Below, one piece after another: positions 25,584 through 32,972 of a DNA stretch of 64,000 nucleotides. The notes beneath the pieces are model-generated. The model did no database searches. It worked only from the letters and a program-made list of their open reading frames with translations, and had not been told where the DNA came from. Position numbers and translations under genes: made by a program. Location: NCBI GenBank assembly GCA_017395065.1, contig JAFPWH010000047.1, positions 18,938 through 82,937 of the forward strand. Direction: 5' to 3'. Source of the stretch: Clostridia bacterium (lineage in GTDB: Bacteria > Bacillota > Clostridia > Christensenellales > Aristaeellaceae). Each line of letters starts with the position of its first letter. Within the stretch, counting starts at the first letter, position 1.

Positions 25584-27584
25584 ATGAGGAAACGCGCCGA
25601 GCTTAAAATGATTTCGCTCGATCCCCAGCTCAGGGCTTATGAGGACGACATCAACATGCGAATGGAGCGCCTTGCTTCGACCGAAAAGGCGATCCTCGGC
25701 AAATACGCGGACCTGTCCTCCTTTGCGAACGGGTATCTCTACTTCGGCTTCCACAGGACCCCGGACGGCTGGGTCTACCGCGAGTGGGCACCTGCCGCCG
25801 ACGAGATGCATCTGATCGGAGACTTCAATTTCTGGAACCGCAGCGCCGATCCCATGACCCGCATAGACGAATCGGGCGTATGGGAGATCAAATTAGAGGG
25901 CAAAGACGCCCTGAAGCACGGCCAGCGCGTCAAGGTCTGTGTGACGCACGCGGGGCAGCGCTTCGACCGGATCCCCCTGTACATCACCCGCGTCTGTCAG
26001 GACGCGGACCACAACTTCAGCGGCCAGATCTGGGACAAACCGTTTACCTGGACCGACGGCGGCTACAAAAAGCGCAGCGTGAGCCCGCTTACGATCTACG
26101 AAGCCCACATCGGCATGGCGCAGGAAGAGGAGAAGATCGGCACCTACGACGAGTTCACCGACCGCATCCTTCCGCGCATCAAAAAGTGCGGCTACAACTG
26201 CGTGCAGCTCATGGCGATCATGGAGCATCCCTACTACGCCTCCTTCGGCTATCAGGTCTCCAACTTCTTTGCGCCGTCGAGCTGGTACGGCGAGCCGGAG
26301 GGCTTAAAGCGCCTGATCAACACCGCGCACGAAATGGGCATGTACGTGACGCTTGACCTCGTGCATTCCCACGCCTGCGCCAACGCGCTGGAGGGGATTG
26401 CGAATTTCGACGGCACGCAGACCCAGTTTTTCCACGCGGGCGACAGGGGCCGTCACCCCGCCTGGGGAACTTACCTGTTCAACTACGGAAAGCACGAAGT
26501 GATCCACTTCCTTCTGTCCAACATAAAATACTGGCTGGAGGAATTCCACTTCGACGGCTTCCGCTTCGACGGCGTTACCAGCATGCTGTATCTGGACCAC
26601 GGGCTCGGCACGGGCTTCGACAACTACAAAAAATACTACAGCATGAATACGGACATCGACGCGATCGTCTACCTCCAACTCGCAACCGAGCTCATCCACA
26701 CGGTCAACCCCAAGGCCGTCGCCATCGCCGAGGACATGAGCGGCATGCCCGGCATGTGCCTGCCCATCCGCTACGGCGGCATGGGCTTCGATTACCGCCT
26801 TGCGATGGGCGTGCCGGATTACTGGATCAAAACGATCAAAAACGACAACTGGAACCTGTTCGAGATGTGGCACGAGCTGACTACGCGCCGCCCGCAGGAA
26901 AAGGTGATCGGCTACTGCGAAAGCCACGACCAGTCGCTGGTTGGCGACAAGACGCTCATCTTCTGGCTTGCGGACGCGGAAATGTACACCAACATGGCCT
27001 CGGACCGGCACAGCTTCATGATCGACAAGGCGATCTCCACGATCAAGCTGATCAAGTTCATCACCCTCACGCTGGCCTCCGACGGCTACCTCAACTTCAT
27101 GGGCAACGAATTCGGCCACCCGGAATGGGTGGATTTCCCACGCGAGGGCAACGGAAACAGCTTTAAATACGCCAGAAGGCAGTGGAGCCTGAGCGAAAAA
27201 GATTACCTGAAGTACAGCAACCTTCTGAAATTCGACTGCGACATGCACCAGTTCGCCCGCAAATACAAGGTGCTCAGCAAGCACAACAGCCGGAACCTCT
27301 GGGTGGATCAGGAAAGGCTGATGATGGCCTTCGAAAAGGGCGGGCTGATCTACCTGTTCTCCTTCAGCAAGGCCGGAAACATACAGGATCTGTTCGTGCC
27401 GGTCGAAAAGGCGGGGCAGCGCTACAGGCTCGTGTTCACCAGCGCGAGACCGGAATACGCCGAGACAGTGCGCTATCCCGAAAACGCCGAGGTGGTGAGC
27501 TACGAAAGCCAGAACGGCACGCCGGGCTTCATGTTCGGCCTGCATTCGCTGACCTTCGTCGTCTTCAGCCCGGTGAACGATTAA
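25584..27584 (+). CDS. glgB: 1,4-alpha-glucan branching enzyme, eukaryote-like GH13 type
   Basis: A 666-residue enzyme that cuts alpha-1,4 glucan chains and rejoins them through alpha-1,6 bonds. A CBM48 domain (about 45-145) is followed by the GH13 barrel: DLVHSHACANALEGI, FDGFRFDGVTSM with the nucleophile Asp, AIAEDMSGMPG with the acid Glu, and YCESHDQSLVGDK with the third Asp. The sequence style (GYNCVQLMAIMEHPYYASFGYQ) resembles the eukaryotic GBE1 branch more than the classical E. coli type. ATG 25584 follows GAGAGGAA; a GTG at 25575 is too close to it. No other glycogen gene is nearby. Confidence 0.92.
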   Translation: MRKRAELKMISLDPQLRAYEDDINMRMERLASTEKAILGKYADLSSFANGYLYFGFHRTPDGWVYREWAPAADEMHLIGDFNFWNRSADPMTRIDESGVWEIKLEGKDALKHGQRVKVCVTHAGQRFDRIPLYITRVCQDADHNFSGQIWDKPFTWTDGGYKKRSVSPLTIYEAHIGMAQEEEKIGTYDEFTDRILPRIKKCGYNCVQLMAIMEHPYYASFGYQVSNFFAPSSWYGEPEGLKRLINTAHEMGMYVTLDLVHSHACANALEGIANFDGTQTQFFHAGDRGRHPAWGTYLFNYGKHEVIHFLLSNIKYWLEEFHFDGFRFDGVTSMLYLDHGLGTGFDNYKKYYSMNTDIDAIVYLQLATELIHTVNPKAVAIAEDMSGMPGMCLPIRYGGMGFDYRLAMGVPDYWIKTIKNDNWNLFEMWHELTTRRPQEKVIGYCESHDQSLVGDKTLIFWLADAEMYTNMASDRHSFMIDKAISTIKLIKFITLTLASDGYLNFMGNEFGHPEWVDFPREGNGNSFKYARRQWSLSEKDYLKYSNLLKFDCDMHQFARKYKVLSKHNSRNLWVDQERLMMAFEKGGLIYLFSFSKAGNIQDLFVPVEKAGQRYRLVFTSARPEYAETVRYPENAEVVSYESQNGTPGFMFGLHSLTFVVFSPVND

Positions 27585-27610
27585 AAGCACCGATTCCGTC
27601 AATAAAGCAG

Positions 27611-27646
27611 CCGCCGCAGGGCCAAAGCGCTCTGCGGCGGTTTTGT
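27611..27646 (+). terminator. Terminator after the branching enzyme
   Basis: CCGCCGCAG (27611-27619) pairs with CTGCGGCGG (27632-27640), followed by TTTTGT. Confidence 0.85.
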
Positions 27647-27689
27647 ATGTTTTTCAGGACATCATTCGTGGGATGTCTTTCGTTAAATA

Positions 27690-28064
27690 TCATTTCATCG
27701 CGTCTGCGGTCGCGGTCAGCGCGGCGGGCAGAGTCAGCGCGCCCATCGACACCATGCCAAGGCGCGTCCTGGCGTTGTAGAGCAGCATGTCGCCCTGCGT
27801 TTCGCGCCGGATCTCAAACTGCAGCGTCTTTATGTGGTTGGAAAGGCTGATCTGATAGCTGTGGCTTGCGGCCAGCTGCTTGCTTGCGTCCATCGCGGAG
27901 GCGGAGCGCACGATCAGGCAGGTACCCGCGACGGTCAGCAGTATGAGCAGGGAAAGGATCTGTACCAATGAAGCGGTGCGCATGCGCGCCTTGCGCTTCG
28001 GTATGCGTGCGTTGACGCGCGCGGCGCGTGCCTTGTCCGTACCGCTGCCCGTGTACACTGTCAT
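27690..28064 (-). CDS. Small single-pass membrane protein, FtsL/DivIC-like layout
   Basis: A 124-residue protein with a basic cytoplasmic N-terminus (about 1-30), one membrane helix (about 31-52, VQILSLLILLTVAGTCLIV) and an external segment that could form a short coiled coil (HSYQISLSNHIKTLQFEIRRETQG). This layout and the following YNARTRLGM are like FtsL/DivIC division proteins, which bridge to FtsB and FtsQ at the septum. It stands outside any dcw cluster, so the assignment rests on architecture only. GGAGACC precedes the ATG. Confidence 0.55.
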   Translation of the reverse strand: MTVYTGSGTDKARAARVNARIPKRKARMRTASLVQILSLLILLTVAGTCLIVRSASAMDASKQLAASHSYQISLSNHIKTLQFEIRRETQGDMLLYNARTRLGMVSMGALTLPAALTATADAMK

Positions 28065-28110
28065 AGATCAGGTCTCCAATCGATCGGTTTTGATGTTCAT
28101 TAACGTAAAA

Positions 28111-28138
28111 ATTATATAGTTTTCATATTACAAAGCAA
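28111..28138 (-). promoter_or_regulatory. Possible promoter of the FtsL-like gene
   Basis: Minus-strand TTGCTT (28138-28133), 16-base spacer, TATAAT (28116-28111). Confidence 0.55.
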
Positions 28139-28361
28139 TTTTGTCTTTTCAAAAACATTGCATAAAAGTCTTAAAAATGTATAACAAACCAACGTCGGTC
28201 TGTTTAATAAATCGAAACACATTTGCAACATCCCGGAGAAACGCATTTTTGCCGTCCGGAATGCAGCGCTAAACGGGCAGTTATGAAAAGAAAACTTCCG
28301 AAATCCTCTGCTTTTTGGAACGCAAAGCGGCCGGTTTCGCGTTTGAAAACCGCTTTGCGTC
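28139..28361. other. Intergenic stretch containing one strong hairpin
   Basis: No gene is recognisable. An 11-bp perfect inverted repeat, ACGCAAAGCGG at 28320-28330 and CCGCTTTGCGT at 28350-28360, encloses a 19-base loop. No T run follows on either strand, so it is not a standard terminator; an RNA structure or a protein-binding site is possible. Confidence 0.5.
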
Positions 28362-28397
28362 AAAAAAGAAAACGCCTGGGCCGGAAGGGCCGGGGCG
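28362..28397 (-). terminator. Terminator of the RidA gene
   Basis: On the minus strand a GC-rich stem-loop (28397-28373; CGCC..GGCC/GGCC..GGCG) is followed by TTTTCTTTTTT. Confidence 0.65.
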
Positions 28398-28430
28398 CTG
28401 CGGGATCAAAGAAACGATTAGGGGAAAAAA

Positions 28431-28805
28431 CTATTTCTGCTTCGGACAGTAGGCGACGGCGTCTGCCTGGAACTGAAGGCCGTTTTCTCCGCCTACGTGC
28501 GCAAATTCCGTTTGGATCGACTTGCGCACGGGATACTTGCCGTGAAAGCGCTCCTTGATGACCTTTTCCATGACCGGGATGTTCCACGCGTCGCGGAAGA
28601 GGCAGTCCATCTGCACGACGTTTTCCAGCGTCAGACCGAAAAGCTTCAGCCGCCTTTCCATCTCGTCGAACGCGCCGTTTACCTGCTGCTCCACCGTGCC
28701 GCCGACGTTGCCCACGCAGTAGCTGAGAAAACAGTAGTCCCCGGCCTTGACGATGCCGGAATGCGCCCATTCCTCGCTTACGTCTTTTCTGACGATCTCG
28801 TCCAT
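28431..28805 (-). CDS. RidA/YjgF-family protein
   Basis: A 124-residue protein of the RidA fold, which hydrolyses reactive enamine/imine intermediates released by pyridoxal-phosphate enzymes, or serves as a related small hydrolase. The C-terminal IQTEFAHVGGENGLQFQADAVAY replaces the usual archetypal segment that carries the catalytic Arg, so activity as a classical RidA is uncertain. GAAGG lies nine bases before ATG 28805; another ATG nine bases upstream overlaps that site and is less likely. Confidence 0.8.
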   Translation of the reverse strand: MDEIVRKDVSEEWAHSGIVKAGDYCFLSYCVGNVGGTVEQQVNGAFDEMERRLKLFGLTLENVVQMDCLFRDAWNIPVMEKVIKERFHGKYPVRKSIQTEFAHVGGENGLQFQADAVAYCPKQK

Positions 28806-28902
28806 TACATTCATCCTTCAAGAAGCTTTTCCTTCGTTTGCGGTACGTGCGAAAAGCCGGCAAAACAATGGCCCGGGATCGCTGCCCGGAAGCCCGCTGC
28901 CG

Positions 28903-29784
28903 TCACCGGTCGGTCAGCTGTCCGATCGTCCAGCGCGTGCCGTCGGTCACGGCCTCCACGGTGCCGCGGCCCGTGTACAGGATCTGGCAGGCGTTGTTGC
29001 GCAGGAACTGGGAGGAATCGGCGAGCCGCTCGTTGTAATAGTTGGTGATGACCGCGAACTTCGAGCCGATCACTTTGAACACTTCGTAGGAGGGCGTGTT
29101 GTAGCCGTGGTGGGGGATTTTGATGATGTCGGCTTGGATCGCGTCGCCCTTTTCGGCGTACATGTCGCTGAAGACCGGCTTTTCGGCGTCGCCCGTGATC
29201 ATGACCGTGCTGTTTCCGAGCGTTATGTGGATGATCATCGACGCGCTGTTGGCCTTCGCGGCGACGGGGGTCAGGAATTTGGCGTCCTGATACAGCCAGA
29301 TCCTGAGCTCGCCGAAGGAGATGTCGCTTTCGTTGTCCACGTTTACGATCTCGACGCCGTGCGCCATCGCGGCCTTCATCACGCTCGTCTGCTCCGCGCT
29401 GTACGAAAACGGAAAGGCGGTGTAGAACCTGCCGATGCTGACGTGATCGAGCAAGGACAGGAAGCCGTTTATGTGGTCGTCGTGCGGATGGGTGTTGAAG
29501 GCGTAATCCACGTGATCGATGCCCAGATTGTCCAGCAGGGGCTTAACGAACATCAGGCCGTAGTTCGTGTCTCCACAGTCGATGAGCATGCTCTGACCGT
29601 CGTAGGTGAGAAGTATCGCGTCGCTCGCGCCGTGGGTGTTGATGAAATATACCTTTAGAAGCTTGCTGCTTTCCGGAAAATCCGGTTTCGTACCGTCGCT
29701 CAGCTGGGTGACGGGGCTTGCGAAAGCCTGGCAGCCAAAGAGCAGCGCAAGCGTCAGAAGCGCGCAAAGGAGCAGTTTTTTCAT
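28903..29784 (-). CDS. Secreted ComEC-like metallo-beta-lactamase-fold hydrolase
   Basis: A 293-residue exported protein. Residues 1-22 are a signal peptide; LFGC at 15-18 could be a weak lipobox, otherwise cleavage after AFA. The metal-binding motif NTHPHDDHING (about 90), followed by ITGDAEKP and IKIPHHGYN, matches the soluble ComEC/Rec2-type branch of the metallo-beta-lactamase superfamily. Members bind two metal ions and hydrolyse phosphoesters, including DNA or nucleotides. No competence genes are nearby. AAAGGA precedes the ATG. It may be used in nucleic acid scavenging, which is an inference. Confidence 0.82.
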   Translation of the reverse strand: MKKLLLCALLTLALLFGCQAFASPVTQLSDGTKPDFPESSKLLKVYFINTHGASDAILLTYDGQSMLIDCGDTNYGLMFVKPLLDNLGIDHVDYAFNTHPHDDHINGFLSLLDHVSIGRFYTAFPFSYSAEQTSVMKAAMAHGVEIVNVDNESDISFGELRIWLYQDAKFLTPVAAKANSASMIIHITLGNSTVMITGDAEKPVFSDMYAEKGDAIQADIIKIPHHGYNTPSYEVFKVIGSKFAVITNYYNERLADSSQFLRNNACQILYTGRGTVEAVTDGTRWTIGQLTDR

Positions 29785-30081
29785 GAAATCATCCTTTCGG
29801 GATGCCCAAAGGCATTCGTGCGGAACCGCGCGGCGTCTGCCGCCGATTCCCATCCATAATAAGTATACCCAAAGCCCGGCCGGATTGCAAGCGAAAAACG
29901 CGCCTTCAACGCACAATTTACCGCAAAATCAAATAAAGCCCCGCCGAAACGGAGCTTTTTCCGGAAACCGTGCGATAAATTGCAACAAAACAGAAATAAA
30001 ATCGTCCAAGTACTGGAAATATTAATGAATATATGATATACTAACTTCAAATTTGCAAAAACAGGGGAAGAAAAAAGATAT

Positions 30082-30963
30082 ATGAAGCGACTTGCGGCGA
30101 TATTTCTGATTGCGTTCCTTGCACTGGGTGGGGGCGCGCTTGCCGACGTTCAGGCGCCCGACGCCGAAACGCTCGCAAGCAGGGCCTGCGTGCTGATGGA
30201 CGCGCTCACGGGGGAGATCCTCTACGCCAAAAATCCCGACGCGCGCAGGGAACCCGCCAGCACGACCAAGATCATGACGCTGCTCGTCTCCATCGAAAAA
30301 TGCGACGGCAGAAAAATGATCACCGTGCCCAAATGCGCAAGCGACGTCACGCTGGATTCGACGCGCGTGCCGGTCTACCCGGGCGAAAAAATGCCCTTGA
30401 TGGATCTTTGGTACGGCCTCATCTACAAAAGCGGCAACGACGCGGCAAACGCCATCGCCTACCTGACGAGCGGCTCCATAGACAATTTCGTAAAGGACAT
30501 GAACGCCAAGGCGCGCGAGCTGGGCATGACCAACACCCACTTTGCAAACGCCCACGGGCTGCACAACGCGGAGCACTACACGACCGCGCGGGACATGGCG
30601 ATCCTGACCTGCTACGCGCTAAACAGCGACCTGTTCCGTGAGATCACCTTTTCGACGAGTTACGTCATGCAGGCCACGAGCCTTCGGGATGAACTGTACA
30701 TCGATCACCACTACGGCATCACGGATTTTTCGTCGAAATACTTCTATCCCTACGCGCGCGGCATTAAGACCGGCTGGCACACGCAGGCGGGACAGTGCTA
30801 CGTCGGCGCGGCGGAAAAGGACGGCCATGAGCTGATCGCGGTGCTGCTCTTCTGCGGCACCACGAAGACCCTGAAATGGACGGAGGCCAAAAAGCTGTTC
30901 GAGTACGGCTTTGCGCTTTTGGAGGACAGGGAGGCTCACCAGGCGTCCGGCCGAGGCTTCTGA
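30082..30963 (+). CDS. D-alanyl-D-alanine carboxypeptidase, DacF/S11 type
   Basis: A 293-residue exported penicillin-binding protein that trims the terminal D-Ala from peptidoglycan stem peptides. The signal peptide covers residues 1-21. The three S11 motifs are complete: STTK at 60-63 with the nucleophile Ser60, SGN at 117-119 and KTG at 229-231. The protein is shorter than DacA/DacF (about 380-440) because the C-terminal beta domain and membrane-binding helix are missing, so it may be soluble or loosely attached. AGGGGAAG lies upstream of the ATG; a TATACT at 30037-30042 may be its -10 element. Confidence 0.9.
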   Translation: MKRLAAIFLIAFLALGGGALADVQAPDAETLASRACVLMDALTGEILYAKNPDARREPASTTKIMTLLVSIEKCDGRKMITVPKCASDVTLDSTRVPVYPGEKMPLMDLWYGLIYKSGNDAANAIAYLTSGSIDNFVKDMNAKARELGMTNTHFANAHGLHNAEHYTTARDMAILTCYALNSDLFREITFSTSYVMQATSLRDELYIDHHYGITDFSSKYFYPYARGIKTGWHTQAGQCYVGAAEKDGHELIAVLLFCGTTKTLKWTEAKKLFEYGFALLEDREAHQASGRGF

Positions 30964-31000
30964 GAAGCAGCGCACAGAAAAGCTGAGGCTTCCTGAAAAC

Positions 31001-31921
31001 TCATTCGTCCAGCGTGCGCGCGTCCTCCTTCGTGCAGACGCTCTGCCCGGTCTGGACCACCCTCGCGGCGATGCGCGCGCCCCTTTCGCAGGCTTGCTTT
31101 AGCCCCATTCCCGCCGTAAGGCTCAAAACCGCTTCCGAAAAGAACGAATCGCCCGCGCCCGTCGTATCCACGACTCTGCAGGGCAGCGCGGGAACGGTAC
31201 CCTTCTCGCCGGTATCGAAATCGGCGTAAACGCAGCCGTTTTTCCCCATGGTCACGATGATGCGGCGGATCCCGAGGCCTTGCGCCTTCCGACTGACCGT
31301 ATCCAGCGCGTTTTCGGGCGAAAGGTCGAGAAGGCGCGCATCAAACAGCCTGCCTGCCTCGATTTCGTTCATGATGACGCAGTCGCAAAGGCTCATGCGC
31401 TTCTTATCTCTCAATATCACGCCCATGTTGCCCACGATCACGTACAGGGGCTTTTTGTATTTCCGGCTCAGCTCGCAGCACAGGCGCGCCGTCTCTTCGG
31501 ACGTGTCGAATTCCGCGACTACGGCGTCGACATCCCGAAAGAGCGCGTCGCCGTGAAGCCTGAGCGCTTCCTCCAGCGGCGCAACGTCCGGTGCTTTGGA
31601 GACCGAGCCCGCGAGATTTCCACTCTCGTCGAACACCGCCAGCCACATCCCCATGCCGCCGTCCGGCACGGTCAGCACGTGATTGAGATCCACGCCGCAT
31701 TCGTCTAGGTGCGTGCGCATGTCAAGACCCAGCGGCGTGTCGTCGAAGATCGTCAGAAATCCGACCTCCGCGCCCAGCGCGGCCATGTCCTCCGCCACGT
31801 TCCTACTGACTCCGCCGTGCGTTATGAGTACCTCTCCCTTGTTCGTGCCCAGCGGGTCGTACTTTGAAAAGGGAAAGCCCTTTATATCGGTAAACACGAT
31901 GCCGATCACCAATACACGCAT
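31001..31921 (-). CDS. PfkB-family sugar or nucleoside kinase
   Basis: A 306-residue ribokinase-like kinase that should phosphorylate a sugar or nucleoside with ATP. The N-terminal glycine pair THGGVSRNVAED and the C-terminal anion-hole motif DTTGAGDSFF, with catalytic Asp, are both present. The exact substrate (fructose, ribose, adenosine, pseudouridine) cannot be told. GGAGG precedes the ATG, and a promoter lies 27 bases upstream. It is convergent with the carboxypeptidase gene and appears to be a single-gene unit. Confidence 0.87.
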   Translation of the reverse strand: MRVLVIGIVFTDIKGFPFSKYDPLGTNKGEVLITHGGVSRNVAEDMAALGAEVGFLTIFDDTPLGLDMRTHLDECGVDLNHVLTVPDGGMGMWLAVFDESGNLAGSVSKAPDVAPLEEALRLHGDALFRDVDAVVAEFDTSEETARLCCELSRKYKKPLYVIVGNMGVILRDKKRMSLCDCVIMNEIEAGRLFDARLLDLSPENALDTVSRKAQGLGIRRIIVTMGKNGCVYADFDTGEKGTVPALPCRVVDTTGAGDSFFSEAVLSLTAGMGLKQACERGARIAARVVQTGQSVCTKEDARTLDE

Positions 31922-31947
31922 AGCCGCGCCTCCAAGCCTTTTTCCCG

Positions 31948-31976
31948 ATTATACGACAAAATCGCGCCGAATGCAA
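31948..31976 (-). promoter_or_regulatory. Promoter of the PfkB kinase gene
   Basis: Minus-strand TTGCAT (31976-31971), 17-base spacer, TATAAT (31953-31948). Confidence 0.7.
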
Positions 31977-32070
31977 ATGCTATTTTGCCGGGAATAAGCA
32001 AAATACACACGGTGTGGCCGCGGCGCGGATGCGAAAAGAGCTCAAAATGCCTCTTCTTGTGCTTCCAGCG

Positions 32071-32099
32071 TTGACAGACCGCGCTGTTTGCGGTAAAAT
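32071..32099 (+). promoter_or_regulatory. Promoter abutting the start codon of the ArsC-like gene
   Basis: TTGACA at 32071-32076, 17-base spacer, TAAAAT at 32094-32099. Transcription would begin at about 32105-32107, on the first in-frame ATG (32105), so the mRNA would be leaderless or nearly so. Confidence 0.75.
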
Positions 32100-32104
32100 A
32101 GACG

Positions 32105-32464
32105 ATGGTGAATTGTATGAATCTGCAATTGTACTATATTAAAAACAATTTCGACGTACAGAAGATCAGGCGCTTTCTCAAGGAGCGCAGGCTTCCCTTT
32201 GCCGAGGTGGACTTAACCCGGCACAAGATCGGCGCGCGGGAGATGGATTTGTTCAGCCGGGCGGCCGGAGGGATCAGGCTCCTCGTCGACCAAAGCGCGA
32301 AGGGTGAGAGGGCCGAGTACGTAAAGCAGCTTTCGATCGACGAGTATCTGAAAGACGAGCTGCTTGAGCATCCGGAACTGATCCGCCTGCCCATCCTGAG
32401 AAACGGCAGCAGGATCCTCTTCGGTTACGACGAAAAAACGCTGCTCGGGTGGCTGAAGGAATGA
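32105..32464 (+). CDS. ArsC/Spx-like thioredoxin-fold protein lacking the catalytic Cys
   Basis: A 119-residue protein whose end (IRLPILRNGSRILFGYDEKTLLGWLKE) and helical middle match the ArsC/Spx/YffB family. The N-terminal strand LQLYYIKNNFDVQKIRRFL lacks the CxxC or CxxxS cysteine used by arsenate reductases and Spx, so enzymatic reduction is unlikely. It could be a regulator or a structural relic. Start choice: ATG 32105 coincides with the expected transcription start; ATG 32117 is the alternative, and neither has a ribosome binding site. First gene of a four-gene operon; the stop overlaps the next start in ATGA. Confidence 0.75.
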   Translation: MVNCMNLQLYYIKNNFDVQKIRRFLKERRLPFAEVDLTRHKIGAREMDLFSRAAGGIRLLVDQSAKGERAEYVKQLSIDEYLKDELLEHPELIRLPILRNGSRILFGYDEKTLLGWLKE

Positions 32465-32958
32465 CGCGTCCTTCGCGCGGCATCGCCCTTGGCGGCGTGT
32501 TTACGGCGCTCAGCGTCGTGATCCTGTGGCTGGGCGCGGTGAGCGGTCTTGGCACCTACGCTTCGCCCATGCTTTCCGGCATCGCGCTGATCCCGGTGGG
32601 GCGCGCGCTGGGCAGAAAATACCACGTGCTGTGCTTTATAGCATCGGGCGCGCTGTGCATGCTCCTGAGCGCGGACTGGGAAATGAATCTTCTGTTCGTC
32701 TTTTTGCTCGGCTGGTACCCGATCGTGCGGCCGAAGCTTCAGACGCTGAGGAAGCCGATGAGGATCCTTGCGAAGGCCGCGCTGTTCAACGTCTGTGCCG
32801 CCGCCGCGGAAGCGCTCACGCTCCTCGTGATCGCGCCGGAAGCTGTCGGATTCTGGATGGCGGCGGCGCTCTGGCTGCTCGGGAACGTGACCCTGATACT
32901 GTACGATTTTGCGCTGCCGATCGTTTCGGCGCTGCTTTTCAAGAGGCTCAGACTCTGA
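32461..32958 (+). CDS. Integral membrane protein, S-component-like
   Basis: A 165-residue protein with five or six hydrophobic helices. It overlaps the preceding gene by four bases. The opening pattern (GIALGGVFTALSVVILWLG, then GTYASPMLSGIALIPVG) is similar to the substrate-binding S subunits of ECF vitamin transporters and to an uncharacterised Clostridia membrane family. No EcfT or EcfA genes are in the window. The substrate, if it is a transporter, is unknown. Confidence 0.65.
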   Translation: MTRPSRGIALGGVFTALSVVILWLGAVSGLGTYASPMLSGIALIPVGRALGRKYHVLCFIASGALCMLLSADWEMNLLFVFLLGWYPIVRPKLQTLRKPMRILAKAALFNVCAAAAEALTLLVIAPEAVGFWMAAALWLLGNVTLILYDFALPIVSALLFKRLRL

Positions 32959-32972
32959 TAAACGGAGGAAGT

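Noticed and set aside
28223..28558. 111-codon plus-strand frame over the RidA 3' end
   Set aside because: Arg/Lys-rich composition, no ribosome site, overlaps the RidA gene on the other strand.
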